Part shown: one piece after another, positions 63,851 to 64,000 of the stretch
Layout: every line of letters begins with the position of its first letter
Position numbering within the stretch: the stretch's first letter is position 1
Origin: Acheta domesticus
Taxonomy: Eukaryota; Arthropoda; Insecta; Orthoptera; Gryllidae
Assembly (NCBI GenBank): GCA_031308135.1
Contig: JAHLJT010008446.1
Span: forward strand, 167,256,744 to 167,320,743
Direction: 5' to 3'
DNA: 64,000 nt
Program-made: the position numbers and the translations under genes
Notes under the pieces: model-generated
What the model saw: the letters and a program-made list of their open reading frames with translations, nothing else
What the model was told of the DNA's origin: nothing
Database searches by the model: none

Positions 63851-64000
63851 TCTTCTCCTTCAGGTATACAAGCACTGCCTGTTCCGCCTCCATTCCCATC
63901 TGATCACATCTCTTCGGGTGACCAGAATTTCTTCGTTCTAATGGCCGGTAATGTAGAATTCTATTTGGCAGGCGGTTGTCTTGCATCCTTTCAATGTGCT

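Noticed and set aside
1..64000. CRISPR arrays, operons or prokaryotic genes
   Set aside because: No regularly spaced identical repeats with unique spacers and no tightly packed frames; the content is that of an animal genome rich in transposable elements.

Overview
This window comes from a TE-rich animal genome. An arthropod, most likely an insect, fits best, because I-, R1-, R4/Dong- and Jockey-type LINEs occur together with Penelope, Tc1, hAT, pogo and a DUF4817-like helix-turn-helix. The species cannot be named from sequence alone. I found no convincing host gene, rRNA, functional tRNA gene, CRISPR array or prokaryotic operon. Nearly every protein-like stretch belongs to a transposable element, and almost all are broken by stops, frameshifts or later insertions, so the window reads as layered insertions.

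Layout. 0.5-4.5 kb: a Jockey-like LINE (+) cut in two by a 1.9 kb hairpin-ended element. 4.5-8.0 kb: an R4/Dong-like LINE (-) between (ATT)n tracts. 8.7-9.9 kb: an HTH relic and a LINE gag relic. 10.3-20.2 kb: a long I-clade LINE (-; gag, AP-endonuclease, RT, RNase H) split inside gag by a 5.3 kb Ty3/gypsy-type element (13,698-18,992) with near-identical LTRs. 21.0-23.8 kb: an R1-clade LINE (-) between (TAG)n tracts, carrying a palindromic MITE. 25.4-26.1 kb: an RTE-like relic. 27.2-29.2 kb: a TIR element with transposase remains. 31.2-32.2 kb: a deleted pogo/Tigger-like element. 32.5-37.7 kb: a Penelope-like element (-) with GIY-YIG domain, RT and a hammerhead ribozyme motif, interrupted by a Tc1 element and a MITE. 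37.9-40.8 kb: a hAT-like element containing another hAT. 40.8-46.1 kb: further R4/Dong copies, one carrying a 2.36 kb DNA transposon with 47-bp TIRs and a TTA duplication. 46.5-59.2 kb: AT-rich, inverted, hairpin-ended repeats that recur across the window, several with tRNA-like modules; a SINE with 7-bp duplications sits among them. 59.7-64.0 kb: a Jockey-clade LINE (+) interrupted by a solo LTR, a GC-rich piece with a second hammerhead-like fold, and another GC-rich insertion.

The most unusual material is the repeat family with CTAGTGGTGC-type ends, covarying terminal hairpins and at least five tRNA-like modules. Also notable are the LINEs flanked on both sides by the same microsatellite, the gypsy element with integrase ahead of RT, and the duplicated flank beside its 3' LTR. 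All calls come from reading the sequence; no database search was run.
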